Of a stretch of DNA of 38,693 nt, positions 1 through 6,780 are shown in pieces. Origin of the DNA: a virus; the IMG/VR virus record IMGVR_UViG_3300027759_000192, positions 1 to 38,693 of that record, one strand, 5' to 3'. The notes under the pieces are model-generated. The model did not search any database and was not told the DNA's origin. It saw only the letters and a list, made by a program, of their open reading frames with translations. The position numbers were made by a program, and so were the translations under genes. The number at the start of each line of letters is the position of its first letter. The first letter of the stretch is position 1.

Positions 1-144
1 GTTGTGGTGTGCGGAATAACGTTGATACTATGCAATGCCTGCCATTTGCGCACGAAGTCATGAGCTAGGAGGAATCTTTGAGCAGCGTTAATTTCTACGA
101 TCCAGTGGGAGATTGGATAGCCGTATTCCCAGGACCGGTTCTGC
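1..144. repeat. Terminal direct repeat, left copy
   Basis: Bases 1-144 match 38550-38693 except at position 18 (A here, G at 38567). The repeat lies inside the terminase gene and the mismatch is synonymous (Val GTT versus GTC). This is what an assembler produces when it reads past the join of a circular or circularly permuted genome from a mixed population. It could also be a true short terminal redundancy; the sequence alone cannot decide. Confidence 0.95.
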
Positions 145-1697
145 CATTCTTCCATGATTCCGGTGAAGGTTCTACTTCCGGTGTCGTATCCGAGGAGATC
201 CTCGGCAGTAAGTTTGATTCGTTCTACGTCAATCAGATAACGAAGGTTAGTTTCTGGCTGGTATAACCACCATTGCAGGGCCCAGAACATGGTTGGAGAT
301 GGGTCAACGCTGGCAATAGAGATAAGCGGTGGGGCTAAACCCTCTGGAATCCATCCTGGTTGACGGTCATTGTCGATGCATCCCGGGTAATCAACCCCAT
401 CTGGACCAAGACCACCCGTTGCCCACACGCGGTTAATTAAGTAATGGTCTTCAGCCATGTCCTTTTGCTGGTAAACAACCTCAAACTTGGATGGGGAGCT
501 GTGTTTAATGTATGACAAGTCCTTCCATGAAAGCCGGAATGGCTCTAGCAATGGACCTTCTGGCCATGCAGGAGCTGTTTGCTTGCGTGAAGCCACGCCA
601 GTATCTAGTTCTTCGTAATACGCTTTGTAGATGAGGTGGTGGTACTTGTAGGTTTTGACTGGTTCAACTTCTTCCGAGATGTCCGTAACGTCTGTTCCGT
701 CATACTCATCCAGATCGTACGAGACCTTAGATAAGCAATGAGCATAAAGGTCTCCAGGTCCGAGTCTTTGCCCGATAACCGCCAACATGCCGCCCGGATC
801 CACACGCGCTTCAGCCATGGAGTCCCAACGTTCGATGAGCTTGTCACGAGCTACAGATTCCTTAGAGTTCTCTGGTGACGCTACGTCGTCAAAAAGGCAC
901 AGATCAGCACGGTGACCAATAAACTCAGATTCGATACCGTAAGCAGAAACCGTTGGCTCTTTATTGTCCAGACCACCCGTGCCCAATTGCTCAACTACAA
1001 ACTCCTCTGCTCGCCATAGTGCTCCAACGTGGTTAGGACGGAATCGCCCATAATCAACTGAGAGACACGCTTCCGCATTCAATGCTAAACCACGGGCCAC
1101 CATTTCAGGGTCTGGCTGCAAAGGTTGTGTGCGTTCTAGGGTCTCACGGATACGGCGTGAGTACATCTTTGCCAAGGTCTGGCTAATAGATCCAATCATC
1201 ACACGGATGGAACGGTTGCGGACGATACACCAGACAGCCACATCATGAAACAGGGTTGACTTGCCAGCACCCGGAGGACAGTTAAGAACCATGAACTGCT
1301 TTTCTGGGTGTTCGAGCATCCCTACGATCTTGTAAGCAGCATCAACCTGCCATGGAGCTGGAATACGGCCCAGATACACACGGCGGAAATAGTCGAAGTC
1401 TTCTAGTCCACGTTGTGCACGTTCGCACAAACGACCAGCCGGGATAACCGGAGGCATAGAGACCATCTCGACGCGGTCCTTCTCAACCTTGCCACGACCA
1501 CCACCCGGCTTAGCAAGGGTAAGGTTCTCTAAATCAATGCGAGCTTCTGTCTCCTTGGCTTTAGCCCGCCACTTAACAGCTGCGTTATAGGAGATGCCAG
1601 CAATACGTGCTGCTTCTTTAGTTGATACACCTGATTGCAGGGATTGCCAAAACAAGGCCCTATCCTCAGGCGATATCGCCCTTCTACCTTTTGTCAT
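1..1697 (-). CDS. terL: Terminase large subunit, N-terminal 565 codons (runs off left edge)
   Basis: ATPase and nuclease motor that cuts and packages DNA into the procapsid. The start ATG at 1697 follows a good AAAGGA ribosome site. Residues about 8-45 form a helix-turn-helix (STKEAARIAGISYNAAVKW), unusual at this position. Walker A CPPGAGKS lies near residue 140 (about 1258-1281), and Walker B CLFDDV near residue 267 (about 885-900). The first nuclease aspartate is in IASVDPSPT near residue 464. The reading frame is open to base 1 and continues in frame at 38549 down to a stop at 38297, giving 1950 nt and 649 aa for the joined gene. No separate small terminase is recognisable next to it, so the helix-turn-helix may supply DNA recognition (inference). 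The family call is firm; the role of the N-terminal domain is not. Confidence 0.93.
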   Translation of the reverse strand, partial: MTKGRRAISPEDRALFWQSLQSGVSTKEAARIAGISYNAAVKWRAKAKETEARIDLENLTLAKPGGGRGKVEKDRVEMVSMPPVIPAGRLCERAQRGLEDFDYFRRVYLGRIPAPWQVDAAYKIVGMLEHPEKQFMVLNCPPGAGKSTLFHDVAVWCIVRNRSIRVMIGSISQTLAKMYSRRIRETLERTQPLQPDPEMVARGLALNAEACLSVDYGRFRPNHVGALWRAEEFVVEQLGTGGLDNKEPTVSAYGIESEFIGHRADLCLFDDVASPENSKESVARDKLIERWDSMAEARVDPGGMLAVIGQRLGPGDLYAHCLSKVSYDLDEYDGTDVTDISEEVEPVKTYKYHHLIYKAYYEELDTGVASRKQTAPAWPEGPLLEPFRLSWKDLSYIKHSSPSKFEVVYQQKDMAEDHYLINRVWATGGLGPDGVDYPGCIDNDRQPGWIPEGLAPPLISIASVDPSPTMFWALQWWLYQPETNLRYLIDVERIKLTAEDLLGYDTGSRTFTGIMEEWQNRSWEYGYPISHWIVEINAAQRFLLAHDFVRKWQALHSINVIPHTT

Positions 1698-1712
1698 TTT
1701 ATCCTTTGGGGA

Positions 1713-2096
1713 TTATTTTTTCTTTGACTTGTTAGGTCCTTTGCCCACATCTTTGCGAGCCACATTAAGTCCTGCTTCAACCTTCATTCGAGCTGACTCT
1801 GAAACACCAGCACCAAAAGGATCCTGGTTGCTCATTGCAAAGTTGATTGCAGCAATAAGCGAGCTTTGCTTGTCTTGCATCTTGCGCACATTGGAAGGGT
1901 CTTCGTTCAACTTCTTCTTTGGAGCAGGTGGAACTGTGTTTGGAACAGAAGCTCCAGGAGTAAAACCTTTAGGGTACACATGCGCACCAGGGGTAAAGCC
2001 TTTAGGATAAGTAGTAGATGGTGATGGCTCTTCTTTGCCTGCACCAATAGAGTTCTTGAAGTCACTCAAGCTACCAGAAAAATTTATCTTACGCAT
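1713..2096 (-). CDS. Hypothetical 127-aa basic protein upstream of terL
   Basis: I do not recognise this protein. It ends 15 nt before the terminase start, so the two are probably co-transcribed. It has an internal repeat: YPKGFTPGA occurs twice with an 11-residue period, encoded by near-identical DNA at 1951-1976 and 1984-2009. The C-terminus is lysine-rich (NKSKKK). The middle (about residues 70-110) looks helical and polar. Its place directly before terL is where many phages carry a small terminase, but I see no helix-turn-helix in it, so that role is only a possibility. No clear Shine-Dalgarno precedes the ATG at 2096. A short inverted repeat (2108-2122) sits just upstream. Confidence 0.75.
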   Translation of the reverse strand: MRKINFSGSLSDFKNSIGAGKEEPSPSTTYPKGFTPGAHVYPKGFTPGASVPNTVPPAPKKKLNEDPSNVRKMQDKQSSLIAAINFAMSNQDPFGAGVSESARMKVEAGLNVARKDVGKGPNKSKKK

Positions 2097-2439
2097 GTTG
2101 TCTACTGTACACTATGCGTGTAGTATCTACCGCACAACTGGTAAGTAGCACGGACGTACCCCATTCGCTCGGGGCGGGTCATTCACACGCGGGAACGCGG
2201 GTAGACCTCTATGTCATGTAGAGGAGCGGCGTGAGAAACGTAATCTCAAACTTGGTGTCGGCTAAATACTTGGCTACGGCGACCAGCTCTTAAAGGAGCG
2301 AACCGTGGGGGGAGCTAACACCGGTTCCTTAGAGCCGCCTCGAAGCGGCGACACACATACACACAGGTATTCACATTTGGTTTCGCATATCCCTGTACGT
2401 CATGTAACACAAATACACACATATGGAAGACGGGTATTA
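2097..2439. other. Non-coding region with short inverted repeats
   Basis: No open frame with coding character is seen on either strand. Perfect short inverted repeats are present: TACAC/GTGTA at 2108-2112/2118-2122, CCTCTA/TAGAGG at 2206-2211/2219-2224, and GCCGC/GCGGC at 2334-2338/2345-2349. The last is UUCG-like on the minus strand. A weaker nested fold (GGTGT/ACACC at 2254-2258/2318-2322, with ACGG/CCGT and GCTC/GAGC inside) is possible. None is followed by a T-run, so I do not call terminators. Lying just before the terminase genes, the region could hold a packaging or replication site, but nothing shows it directly. Confidence 0.45.
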
Positions 2440-2600
2440 CCCCCCTAGGGAGGGGGGAGTGGCTAGGCATACCCCTAGTTCCCTAGAGATACACCTAGCC
2501 TTTACCGACTAGCCCTATGTGTTCGGTGCTAGTCCCCTACTTCTAGACGCTTATTGACTATTGCAGGGGATACGCCTAACGAATTAGACATACCCCCCGC
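2440..2600 (-). other. CTAG-rich cluster of four hairpins (probable structured 3' region)
   Basis: Four consecutive inverted repeats occur. CCCCCCT/AGGGGGG (2440-2446/2451-2457) has a 4-nt loop. GGCTAGG/CCTAGCC spans 2461-2467/2494-2500. GACTAGC/GCTAGTC spans 2507-2513/2528-2534. GGGGATA/TACCCCC (2566-2572/2591-2597) has one A-C mismatch that becomes G-U on the minus strand. The cluster lies directly downstream of the 106-aa gene in the transcribed direction, so it could be a structured 3' untranslated region or a compound terminator. No uridine run follows. CTAG occurs about ten times between 2440 and 2640. Confidence 0.5.
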
Positions 2601-2606
2601 CTAGTT

Positions 2607-2927
2607 CTACAGGTCTATTTCTAGACTGCCTGCAACTTCACTAAATGCCCAGATGACACCCTCAGCCTTACCCTCGTAAGGGTTAGCCTCAGTCGTACCT
2701 AGAGCCTTGCCGACTAGTTCTTTCACTTCATAAGTTCCCTTACGATTAGAGAACAGTCTCACTAGGTCTCCTGCTTGTGGAGTACCTGCAAAGATGATTG
2801 CGCCATAGACATCTACTGTCCTGACTTCACCTTTTTTATTAGCCTTTTCAGCCTTGCCGATTACCTTGTAACCGCCTAAGCCCTTGATTTTTGGTTCTGC
2901 CGAAGCAGTCACCTTGGATATTGCCAT
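2607..2927 (-). CDS. Hypothetical 106-aa protein of the CTAG-rich island
   Basis: I do not recognise this protein. The ATG at 2927 (MAISKVTASAEP) follows an AAAGAGAG ribosome site, so I prefer it to an upstream in-frame ATG at 3008 that falls within repeat-rich leader DNA. The chain is rich in Gly, Val, Lys and Glu with alternating hydrophobics (for example VDVYGAIIFAG near residues 38-48), suggesting a small beta-rich fold such as an OB-like or SH3-like barrel; that is inference. It is preceded by its own leader, related to the one upstream of the AAA+ operon. It may therefore be expressed in parallel with that operon rather than only by read-through. Confidence 0.8.
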   Translation of the reverse strand: MAISKVTASAEPKIKGLGGYKVIGKAEKANKKGEVRTVDVYGAIIFAGTPQAGDLVRLFSNRKGTYEVKELVGKALGTTEANPYEGKAEGVIWAFSEVAGSLEIDL

Positions 2928-2949
2928 GTAATTACTCTCTTTCTTTTGT

Positions 2950-3105
2950 TTTGTATCGGCGGACTTGCCGACACATTCCAAGTTAGCACCGATTCGTGCC
3001 GGGCGCAACTCGGCGATTCGTGCCGGTGCGAACCACCCCCCACCGACTAGGGGATAGGGTCATACGCCGTAGAGATAAGTCTTTTCGGTAACGGTAGCGG
3101 TAGGA
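2950..3105 (-). promoter_or_regulatory. Leader/regulatory element, copy B, upstream of the 106-aa gene
   Basis: The 13-mer CGATTCGTGCCGG is directly repeated at 2990-3002 and 3014-3026. GCACCG/CGGTGC (2986-2991/3024-3029) encloses both copies. CACCGATTCG, CGCAACTC and CGGTAGCGGTAG occur in that order and recur at 6828-6935 in the leader of the AAA+ operon. On the minus strand a TCGGC/GCCGA hairpin followed by an A-rich tract (near 2942-2970) leads to the gene's ribosome site. I cannot identify clear -10/-35 boxes. Shared position and motifs suggest a duplicated control region; protein operators or an RNA element are both possible. Confidence 0.5.
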
Positions 3106-3115
3106 GTATGGCAAC

Positions 3116-3222
3116 CCTATGGGCAGGCACACCGATCATATGCACCTACCCATAGGAGATAGCCACCAATTATCTACTAGCCATATGGATAAAGGCTAGA
3201 GATACTACCAATAGGGCTATTG
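3116..3222 (-). other. Three-hairpin intergenic segment between the 240-aa and 106-aa genes
   Basis: CCTATGGGCAGG at 3116-3127 pairs with CCTACCCATAGG at 3145-3156 over 12 positions. The single mismatch is C-A on plus but G-U on the minus strand. CTAGCC/GGCTAG spans 3177-3182/3194-3199, and CAATAG/CTATTG lies at about 3209-3222 with a 2-nt loop. The segment begins about 50 nt beyond the stop of the 240-aa gene. It could terminate or stabilise that transcript, or be part of the next leader. No coding frame is present in 2928-3274. Confidence 0.5.
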
Positions 3223-3274
3223 CTTTGTTCAATAGATACTTATACCTATCTCCTCTCTACTGCTAGTGGACACC

Positions 3275-3997
3275 TTAGTCCTCGTCTGACTCCATGCTTC
3301 TACGCATAGACCGTTGTATCTTTTCGGCTATAGCGTTGAGTAGTGTGTCGTAAGCCTCTCGGCTCTCTTGCTTCATCTCCATAGGCATAGCAAGGTACTT
3401 GTAAGTACCACGACATAGGTCGTACTCGTAGTCATTAGCAAAGTCTGAACGCTTAGGGTACACAGTCTTGCCGTCACTGTGCTTCTTGCGACCCCAGAAC
3501 CTAGTGACCTTATCGCCAGTGGGTAGAGTCTTGATGAAGTGGACAGTGCCCGCTGTGACCATGACCTGAAGTATGCAACCATCATGTCTAACCCTAGAGA
3601 CTAAAGACTTAGGCTCAAACCAATCGCATAACAGCACCGAAGTATCTGTATCCTGCAACATATCGAGAAAGTCCTCAGGCTCTAGACCAGACACTATAGA
3701 ACTAAGTTTCATGGTCTTAGCACCTTCCTCGTCAAGACTGCCTATGAACTGAGACATGATTGCTTTGTCTCCACTCCTAGCCCTACTCTTAGCGTCAGCG
3801 ATCTCGTCAGGATCATCTACCTCTTGTAGTCCTAGTAGCACAGTCTGAACCTCCACAGGAATGTCCTCATCAAACTGCTTGCACAGTTCACTAAAGATAT
3901 GCGTAGCCTCACTCTCTACATCATCAAGGATTTTGTCCTCAGCGTTATTGACTATGCCCTCTAGTTCTGCCATTAGTTCTTTGTCGTTGTTTTCCAT
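3275..3997 (-). CDS. Hypothetical 240-aa acidic protein of the AAA+/VWA operon
   Basis: I do not recognise this protein. It starts 4 nt after the VWA gene's stop, with GGAAGG about nine bases upstream, so it is translated from the same message. The N-terminal 75 residues are acidic and helical (ELMAELEGIVNNAEDKI). The middle (about 125-180) is beta-rich with a Trp-Gly-Arg motif (VTRFWGRKKHSDGK). The C-terminus is a basic helix followed by acidic residues. There is no signal peptide or membrane segment, so it is probably cytosolic. Its fixed place suggests a substrate, adaptor or regulator of the AAA+/VWA pair (inference). CTAG sites are frequent in the DNA, as in its neighbours. Confidence 0.85.
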   Translation of the reverse strand: MENNDKELMAELEGIVNNAEDKILDDVESEATHIFSELCKQFDEDIPVEVQTVLLGLQEVDDPDEIADAKSRARSGDKAIMSQFIGSLDEEGAKTMKLSSIVSGLEPEDFLDMLQDTDTSVLLCDWFEPKSLVSRVRHDGCILQVMVTAGTVHFIKTLPTGDKVTRFWGRKKHSDGKTVYPKRSDFANDYEYDLCRGTYKYLAMPMEMKQESREAYDTLLNAIAEKIQRSMRRSMESDED

Positions 3998-4001
3998 TGG
4001 C

Positions 4002-5324
4002 TTATGCCTTCCCTTGTAGTTGTTTTAGTTTCTGAATTGCATCATGTATATCTGGCATTACGATTATTCCGTGACGCTTTACTATGCCCTTACACTCATC
4101 TATTAGTGCTTGAGTGCTTGAGTCATGGAGTCCTGTTACCCCATAGTCAGTAACCCATACGATGGGTTGCTTGGTGCTATCCCGTAGCGTTAGTGCATAC
4201 CTAAGTGCAGGTGCATCACAGCCGTTACCCCCTGGAAATCTAGGCAAGCGTCTTACCTGCCTGTTCTTACGGGCTACGATCCAAGCGTTAGGGTTATCCT
4301 CATCAACCTTGTGACCAGTTGAGTAGCAGAGAACCGTAGCACCTGATGTGTTATCCATTAGTTGCTGTAAGTCTCTCTCTGTTAGAGACATAGAGCCTGA
4401 GCAGTCCATCACAACTACAGCACCTAATGACTTGGTCTTACGCTTGAATATCTTGCGCTCTGGGTCAGTAATCCAACGACTAATGTCGCGAATAACTACG
4501 CCCTCATCACTAGCGATATCACGCCTACCAAGTTTGCCTGTGTGATTTAGAGGTAGGTCAGGCTTAGATACATAGAGTGGATACCAACCGCCACCCTCTG
4601 CTATCTGTGCCTTACCGTTACCGTATTGCTGTGAGTCAGCACGCTTAGCCTCGCTGTTTGATTTCTTTCTAAAGGCTTCAGCACTCTCGCTTGACTGATG
4701 CATTAGGTAGTTGGCTAGGTTCTGATACCCAATCCTAGATGCTCTACGCTTACGCTGATCCCTGTCGTTGATCATAATGATCTCATTCCAACGCCAACCA
4801 GTTAGCCATGTGCCTACTACAGTCTCATTCATATCGCTCATAACACTAACCTGAGCAGGGTTAGCCACTCCTTTTAGTATCTGTTGATAAGCATCAGTGC
4901 CTATAAACGAAAACGCTTTCATAAATGATTCTTTACTAGGGTTAGGCTCATTGAGTAGAGATACCAATACGCCAGTATCTATAGTGCCATTAGTTGCATC
5001 ATCACCAAACGCTTGACCGTAAGCATGACAAGCGATAATGTTTGTTGCCGCCTCTAATGAACTCTCGGTAATCTTTACACGCTTAGCAAAGGTACTGGCT
5101 CTTGGTATTTGGAATCTAGTAAGCGTTAGAGCAAACCGTCTAAGCCTACGACTAACAACTCCATCACCAGTAGGTGCTGTGTAAGTATGTGGCTTGTTCT
5201 TACCGCCAAACTTTACAGTCACTCCGCTAATGTCCATAGGCTGACCGACTGACTCAAACCGTCTATGGTCTAGGTCAGGCCGTTGGCTCAGTGCTTCTGG
5301 TGCTAGTGAATTGTACTTACTCAT
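4002..5324 (-). CDS. VWA-domain (MIDAS) protein, partner of the AAA+ ATPase
   Basis: VWA domains bind a divalent metal through a MIDAS site and mediate protein interaction. In MoxR-, CobT- and BchD-type systems they pair with an AAA+ ATPase. Here the C-terminal ~140 residues carry the MIDAS signature DCSGSMS near residue 307 (about 4388-4410), a following GGNGCD segment and a WVTDYG aspartate near residue 391. The N-terminal ~290 residues are unrecognised and rich in Arg and polar residues. I place the start at the ATG at 5324 (MSKYNSLAP) because AGGTG lies just upstream; ATG 5330 and GTG 5333 are alternatives. It overlaps the 156-aa gene by 8 nt. Function is not readable: metal chelatase-like, protein remodelling or conflict roles are all open. 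It resembles CobT/MoxR-associated VWA proteins in layout, not in demonstrable full-length homology. Confidence 0.88.
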   Translation of the reverse strand: MSKYNSLAPEALSQRPDLDHRRFESVGQPMDISGVTVKFGGKNKPHTYTAPTGDGVVSRRLRRFALTLTRFQIPRASTFAKRVKITESSLEAATNIIACHAYGQAFGDDATNGTIDTGVLVSLLNEPNPSKESFMKAFSFIGTDAYQQILKGVANPAQVSVMSDMNETVVGTWLTGWRWNEIIMINDRDQRKRRASRIGYQNLANYLMHQSSESAEAFRKKSNSEAKRADSQQYGNGKAQIAEGGGWYPLYVSKPDLPLNHTGKLGRRDIASDEGVVIRDISRWITDPERKIFKRKTKSLGAVVVMDCSGSMSLTERDLQQLMDNTSGATVLCYSTGHKVDEDNPNAWIVARKNRQVRRLPRFPGGNGCDAPALRYALTLRDSTKQPIVWVTDYGVTGLHDSSTQALIDECKGIVKRHGIIVMPDIHDAIQKLKQLQGKA

Positions 5325-5787
5325 TGTCATCACCTACTAAGAAGTCCCAAGGCTTAGTGCTAGGGGCTCTGTTAGTTGCTTCTGTGATAGCAGTAGCAAG
5401 TGAACCGATAGCCCCACCCTCACCTACGATTGTCTCATCAGCAGTATCGCTAAAGCGCAAGACACTAACCATAGATTTCTTGTCAGCAACAACAACTAAG
5501 CGAACTCTACGCCTGTCCTTACGCTGTGATGGTGGTATATCTGAGTCATCATCATGAGGTGAAGCCCAACCTGTAGTTGCTACGCCTATGTGGCTATACA
5601 CAGTGAGTAGATCGGCTACATCAGTACCGTCTAGCAAATCGTATATGTCACCTCTCTCGTCACATAGCATTACAAGACCATCAGTATCCACGCCGTATAG
5701 GCAAGCCTTTGGCATCTCAAAGCCAAGTTTCCTTTGGTCATTGAGGTTACGCTCTATGCTCTTAGCAAAGTCCACAGTGGTAGCCAT
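5317..5787 (-). CDS. Hypothetical 156-aa protein between AAA+ and VWA genes
   Basis: I do not recognise this protein. The start ATG at 5787 overlaps the stop of the AAA+ gene as TAATG, typical of translational coupling; the longer open frame to 5850 is overlap with that gene. Visible features are a mixed alpha/beta pattern, an acidic patch (HDDDSDIPP, about residues 78-86) followed by a basic stretch (QRKDRRRVR), and a Gly-rich turn (VGEGGAIGSLATAI) near the C-terminus. No transmembrane or secretion signal is seen. Sandwiched between an AAA+ ATPase and a VWA protein, it is a candidate third component of that complex (inference from position only). Confidence 0.83.
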   Translation of the reverse strand: MATTVDFAKSIERNLNDQRKLGFEMPKACLYGVDTDGLVMLCDERGDIYDLLDGTDVADLLTVYSHIGVATTGWASPHDDDSDIPPSQRKDRRRVRLVVVADKKSMVSVLRFSDTADETIVGEGGAIGSLATAITEATNRAPSTKPWDFLVGDDNE

Positions 5788-6542
5788 TATGCTTCCACCT
5801 TTGCAAGCAGGAGAGTGTCCATCAGTGTCTCTTGGATACGAGGTAAGCACACTTGGGCAGAGTGCTGTAGGTTGCCAGTCCTGCTGTAGATTCCAGCAAA
5901 CTCTACGAAGTTTCGTAGTGAGTAGCGGTCATTACCACTACGGCTACCAAACGAGTAAGCAATCTCACGCAAGTACTCAGGTAAAGCAAGCAGACCATCA
6001 GGGTGTGGCTCGTTGATCTCTAACTGTACGACCAATCGATCACGAATAGCCCTAGTCAAGTCCTCTGGCTCACCGTTCATAGTTGCTACGACTGAGAAGT
6101 CGGGGTGCGGAGTAACGATCTCACCAGTCTGAGGGTTACGCCACCGTGAACTATGGCTAGTGTCAATCATTGACATCAGCACACCAACCATTGCGCTATT
6201 GGCTAGGTTGATTTCGTCAATGACTAAACGCCCACCAGTACGCCATGCTTCAATAGCAGGGCCTTCATGGAAGTTAGTTACTACCTGACCGTTGTCGTTA
6301 GTCTCTTGCTTCCAAGTACCTAAGATGTGATACTCGGACATTTCATCATTACAAGTCAAGCGGAATGATGGCTTGTCGTCTAGGTGGTAGTGCAAGGCGT
6401 AATAAGTTTTGCCTGTTCCTGGCGCACCATAGAGCAACACTCGCCCTAATCCGTTTGATAAAGCAAAGTCTGCTTGACTCCACTCGTTTAGTGGTTCTAA
6501 CGGCTGAGCGTTAGCAACCTGTTCTAGTATTTCTGTACTCAT
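5787..6542 (-). CDS. MoxR/CobS-like AAA+ ATPase
   Basis: ATP-driven remodelling enzyme of the AAA_5 group (MoxR, CobS, GvpN, McrB-like), usually a hexameric ring working with a VWA partner. The 251-aa chain is essentially a bare AAA+ module. Walker A GAPGTGKT is at residues 39-46, Walker B RLVIDEIN at 105-112, sensor 1 ATMN at 153-156, arginine-finger candidates R164/R167, and a sensor-2-like arginine near 210. The ATG at 6542 has GGGAG eight bases upstream. It is the first gene of the run AAA+, 156 aa, VWA, 240 aa, with overlaps or tiny gaps throughout. A ~400-nt structured leader precedes it. The family call is secure; the substrate is unknown. CobS-like ATPases are known in phages, but I do not recognise this five-gene arrangement. 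Confidence 0.93.
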   Translation of the reverse strand: MSTEILEQVANAQPLEPLNEWSQADFALSNGLGRVLLYGAPGTGKTYYALHYHLDDKPSFRLTCNDEMSEYHILGTWKQETNDNGQVVTNFHEGPAIEAWRTGGRLVIDEINLANSAMVGVLMSMIDTSHSSRWRNPQTGEIVTPHPDFSVVATMNGEPEDLTRAIRDRLVVQLEINEPHPDGLLALPEYLREIAYSFGSRSGNDRYSLRNFVEFAGIYSRTGNLQHSAQVCLPRIQETLMDTLLLAKVEA

Positions 6543-6570
6543 TTGATTATCTCCCTATTGGTTTTGGATA

Positions 6571-6766
6571 ATCACAAGCGGTATTACTTGTGATCCGTGA
6601 ATACTTAGAGTCAGGGGGTTTGCGGTATGGGGATACCCAACCCTAAGTACTCACGGACTACAAGTAGATTGCATACTCGCCAACTTGTGTGGGTATGCAA
6701 GCCACATAGTCCATAAGTGTTAGCGGACTTTCATCTATCGGGGTAGAAAGGGTAAGACCCGATAGA
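6571..6766 (-). ncRNA. Highly structured leader of the AAA+/VWA operon (four hairpins)
   Basis: Four consecutive inverted repeats lie just upstream of the AAA+ start. (1) ATCACAAG/CTTGTGAT, 6571-6578/6587-6594. (2) A 14-bp stem, 6595-6608/6643-6656, whose only mismatch is A-C on plus and G-U on minus; nested inside is GGTAT/ATACC with loop GGGG, flanked by GGGTT/AACCC. (3) GGACTA/TAGTCC (6655-6660/6707-6712) enclosing TTGCATAC/GTATGCAA (6669-6676/6693-6700). (4) TCTATCGGG/CCCGATAGA, 6734-6742/6758-6766. Elements 2 and 3 abut exactly. They are too short for tRNAs and lack a T-loop. A minus-strand 5' leader RNA, a processed small RNA or DNA cruciform sites are all possible. A possible 18-codon frame (ATG near 6714) runs through element 3. 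Confidence 0.55.
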
Positions 6767-6780
6767 GAACTATAACTACT

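Noticed and set aside
78-266. Plus-strand 62-aa open frame
   Set aside because: Antisense to terminase, begins with TTG and lacks coding character; all credible genes are on the minus strand.
605-847. 80-aa minus-strand open frame
   Set aside because: Out of frame within the terminase gene; composition is that of a shadow frame.
2600-3060. CRISPR-like repeats (CGATTCGTGCCGG twice)
   Set aside because: Only two copies, 13 nt long with an 11-nt gap; no array structure or cas genes.
4002-5324. Ro60/TROVE-like RNA-binding protein next to structured RNAs
   Set aside because: The VWA domain fits, but the N-terminal part shows no recognisable TROVE/HEAT repeat pattern; kept only as an idea not supported by sequence.
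6655-6712. Possible tRNA-like fold with 6-bp end stem
   Set aside because: Only 58 nt, no T-loop consensus, no proper anticodon arm; treated as part of the structured leader instead.
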